Shown: one piece after another, positions 14,307-16,047 of the stretch
Position numbering within the stretch: position 1 is the stretch's first letter
Layout: each line of letters begins with the position of its first letter
DNA from: an uncultured Alphaproteobacteria bacterium
Lineage (GTDB): Bacteria; Pseudomonadota; Alphaproteobacteria; Rhizobiales; Hyphomicrobiaceae
Reading direction: 5' to 3'
DNA: 16,047 bases
Assembly: GCA_937950105.1 (NCBI GenBank)
Contig: CALFEM010000085.1
Span: 1 to 16,047, forward strand
The notes under the pieces: model-generated
The model's input: only the letters and a program-made list of their open reading frames with translations
The model's database searches: none
What the model was told of the DNA's origin: nothing
Made by a program: the position numbers and the translations under genes

Positions 14307-15212
14307 ATGCGTGGCGACCTGCCATATGCTGCGGGAAGGGTGAGCGGGGTGGCTGGTGCGTCGGCACTGGCTGCGCCGCAACTGCTCGTCGGCGTGCGCC
14401 GTTCGCTCGGCCTCAGCCTCGACGAGCTGGCCGGGCGCCTGGGTATCCTGCCCATACTTGCTGCAGCCTTCGAACAGGGACGGCTCGAAAGCCTGCCGCC
14501 CTGGCCGCAGACCGCCGACATCGTGCAGCGCTGGATCGGCCTTGCGGGGATCGATCCGGCACCGGCCCTGAGCGAGTTCCGCAACGCCATGGCATCCGCC
14601 CGCCCTTCGCGGACCGATCGCGCGATCGCGGACGGTCCGGTGGTACTCGCCGCGAGATCGCGGAGCGTAGGAGAACCAGTCGATCCCGCGCCGACGCGCG
14701 AAGCTGCCCGTATTGCCCGCGACGATACCGAAGCGCGCATCGCGGCGGTGGCGCGCGTGCTCGGCCGGCAAGCCCAGTCCGCCCCGTCGTCGCAAGCCGC
14801 TGCCATGACGCCGTCGCAAACGGCGCACGAGCCGCCGGTCGACGGCTCCTCGACGTCGTCCAGCCGTGTTGCGCACTGGCGCGATCGGTGGCGTCGCGGC
14901 TGGCCGAAAGCCGGTTCCGGAGCCGAGGCACTGCCAGCGGCAGAGAGTCTGCGAGGTGGCGGTCGCCCGTGGCGCCTCGCGACCGGCGCCGCGCTGCTGC
15001 TGTTCATGCTCGGCGGTGCGGCTTTCAATACCTCGGTCAGGGCGGCGGCGGTTTCCGCCCTGCCGGAGCCGGCGGGCCGCGCCGTTCGCTCGTTCTCGGA
15101 TTTCCTCGCCGAGTATTTCGCTCCGGTACGTGAAGGGCATCGCTGGATCGACGTCGCCGACCCGCGTTCGCGCCGCGGAGACAAATTGCGCGTCCACACC
15201 CGTTTGGATTAG
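14307..15212 (+). CDS. RodZ-like protein: N-terminal helix-turn-helix and one membrane span
   Basis: A 301-residue protein I cannot name. Residues about 24-85 resemble the HTH of RodZ and related Xre-like proteins: RRSLGLSLDELAGRLGI, then AFEQGRLESLPPW, then QRWIGLAGIDP. A long Ala/Ser/Pro/Arg-rich, probably disordered linker follows (about 90-220), then one hydrophobic segment LATGAALLLFMLGGAAF (about 223-240) and a tail of about 60 residues, expected in the periplasm, ending WIDVADPRSRRGDKLRV. It has the general RodZ layout but lacks the large C-terminal periplasmic domain, so cell-shape function is only a guess; anchored transcription regulator is another. The start is uncertain: GTG 14304, ATG 14307 and GTG 14340 are in frame, none with an ideal ribosome site. 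It lies between ptsP and prfA in the same direction. The antisense frame is also open, but domain features support this strand. Confidence 0.75.
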   Translation: MRGDLPYAAGRVSGVAGASALAAPQLLVGVRRSLGLSLDELAGRLGILPILAAAFEQGRLESLPPWPQTADIVQRWIGLAGIDPAPALSEFRNAMASARPSRTDRAIADGPVVLAARSRSVGEPVDPAPTREAARIARDDTEARIAAVARVLGRQAQSAPSSQAAAMTPSQTAHEPPVDGSSTSSSRVAHWRDRWRRGWPKAGSGAEALPAAESLRGGGRPWRLATGAALLLFMLGGAAFNTSVRAAAVSALPEPAGRAVRSFSDFLAEYFAPVREGHRWIDVADPRSRRGDKLRVHTRLD

Positions 15213-15374
15213 ATGCCCGCGGGCCGGCTCTGCGCCGGACGAATCGTGCGCGTGCGCCATCGAAGCGTTCGCGTGCTGCATCTCTGTCTCTCTAAACCTG
15301 TGTCCGGGCCGCTCACTGCGCCAAGCACGTCGAAGCGCGCCGCCCGATCCGCTTGCGAAGGTCCCGACGCCCCG

Positions 15375-16047
15375 ATGAGCACATTTCCCGAAGACAAGCT
15401 CGACCGCATGGTCGATCGCTGGGAGGCGATCCAGCGCGAGCTCAACGCGGGCCCGAACCAGGCGACCTATGCGGCGCTGACCAAGGAATTCGCCAGTCTC
15501 GATCCGATCGTTGCCACCATCGTCGAGCTGCGCCAGACGCGCCGCGAGATCGCCGACCTCGAAGCCATGCGCGCCGACCCGGCAGCGGATCGCGAGATGG
15601 CCGCGCTCGCCGACGAGGAATTGTCGGCGCTCGTCCCCCGCCTCGAGGAAATTGCGCAGCGGCTGCAGATCCAGCTGCTGCCGAAGGATGCCGCCGACGA
15701 GCGTAGCGCCATCCTCGAAGTGCGCGCCGGCACCGGCGGCGACGAGGCAGCGCTGTTCGCGGCCGACCTGTTCCGCATGTACTCGCGCTATGCCGATCTG
15801 CATGGCTGGCGCACCGAGATCATCTCGATGGCCGAGAACGACCTCGGCGGCTATCGCGAAATCGTCGCCTCCATCACCGGCCAGGGTGTGTTCGCCAAGC
15901 TCAAGTTCGAGAGTGGTGTGCATCGCGTGCAGCGCATCCCGGCGACGGAAGCGAGCGGGCGCATCCACACCTCGGCGGCGACCGTCGCCGTGCTGCCGGA
16001 GGCCGAAGAGGTCGACATCGACATCCGACCCGAGGACATCCGCATCG
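15375..16047 (+). CDS. prfA: Peptide chain release factor 1, N-terminal part (cut by window edge)
   Basis: This protein ends translation at UAA and UAG codons by binding the ribosomal A site and triggering release of the peptide. The first 224 codons are visible. A coiled helical domain 1 (about 1-105) is followed by the conserved [20 protein letters not shown] segment, then [13 protein letters not shown] and [13 protein letters not shown]. The stop-codon reading tripeptide Pro-Ala-Thr is at 189-191, which marks RF1 and not RF2 (which has SPF). The GGQ loop lies beyond the edge. The ATG at 15375 matches the family start, but its Shine-Dalgarno (GAAGG, 13 bp away) is poor. The 162-bp gap upstream holds a perfect palindrome GCCCGCGGGC (15215-15224) just after the preceding stop. 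Both upstream genes on this strand, ptsP and the RodZ-like gene, end in TAG, a codon read by RF1. Confidence 0.96.
   Translation, partial: MSTFPEDKLDRMVDRWEAIQRELNAGPNQATYAALTKEFASLDPIVATIVELRQTRREIADLEAMRADPAADREMAALADEELSALVPRLEEIAQRLQIQLLPKDAADERSAILEVRAGTGGDEAALFAADLFRMYSRYADLHGWRTEIISMAENDLGGYREIVASITGQGVFAKLKFESGVHRVQRIPATEASGRIHTSAATVAVLPEAEEVDIDIRPEDIRI

Noticed and set aside
11594..15199. A minus-strand open frame of 1201 codons opposite ptsP and the RodZ-like gene
   Set aside because: Antisense to a complete ptsP with all catalytic residues; the product is Arg/His/Ala-rich and resembles no protein.
1..16047. tRNA, rRNA, CRISPR arrays, insertion sequences, phage genes
   Set aside because: None were recognised: no regularly spaced repeats, no transposase or integrase motifs, no cloverleaf-like sequence, and coding fills nearly the whole window.

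Overview
The window looks like the chromosome of a high-GC alphaproteobacterium, most likely of the order Hyphomicrobiales (Rhizobiales). I base this on the strong G+C bias at third codon positions, on the run ubiG (divergent) / lysC / ptsP / prfA, which I recall as common in that order, and on the Zur-type Fur protein and the intracellular PHB depolymerase. I see no insertion sequence, phage gene, tRNA, rRNA, CRISPR array or sign of recent transfer. It reads as ordinary core chromosome with a few poorly characterised small genes and structured intergenic stretches.

Left part, minus strand (1-6167): a periplasmic alpha-2-macroglobulin with an intact thioester motif, followed after 7 bp by pbpC (penicillin-binding protein 1C), which runs off the left edge. 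This is the same pair as yfhM-pbpC of E. coli. The usual idea is that the macroglobulin traps hostile proteases that enter when the outer envelope is breached, while PBP1C repairs peptidoglycan.

Middle part: divergent from the macroglobulin, across a 388-bp gap, lie two small plus-strand genes. One encodes a 75-residue protein that resembles a cold-shock OB-fold, the other a 145-residue protein I do not recognise. They converge on zur (minus) with a perfect 10-bp hairpin at the junction. Upstream of zur, on the same strand, are phaZ (PHB depolymerase) and ubiG (ubiquinone O-methyltransferase).

Right part, plus strand (10163-16047): lysC (aspartate kinase with two ACT domains), ptsP (GAF-containing enzyme I of the nitrogen PTS), a 301-residue membrane protein with a RodZ-like N-terminal helix-turn-helix, and the first 224 codons of prfA (release factor 1). 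The 360-bp lysC-ptsP gap and the 229-bp gap after ptsP contain strong inverted repeats. The one after ptsP coincides with a perfect Shine-Dalgarno sequence and a possible very short reading frame.

No clearly new multi-gene system was found. The points most worth a second look are the structured element after ptsP, the RodZ-like protein between ptsP and prfA, the cold-shock-like gene with its leader hairpin, and the hairpin cluster in front of ptsP.
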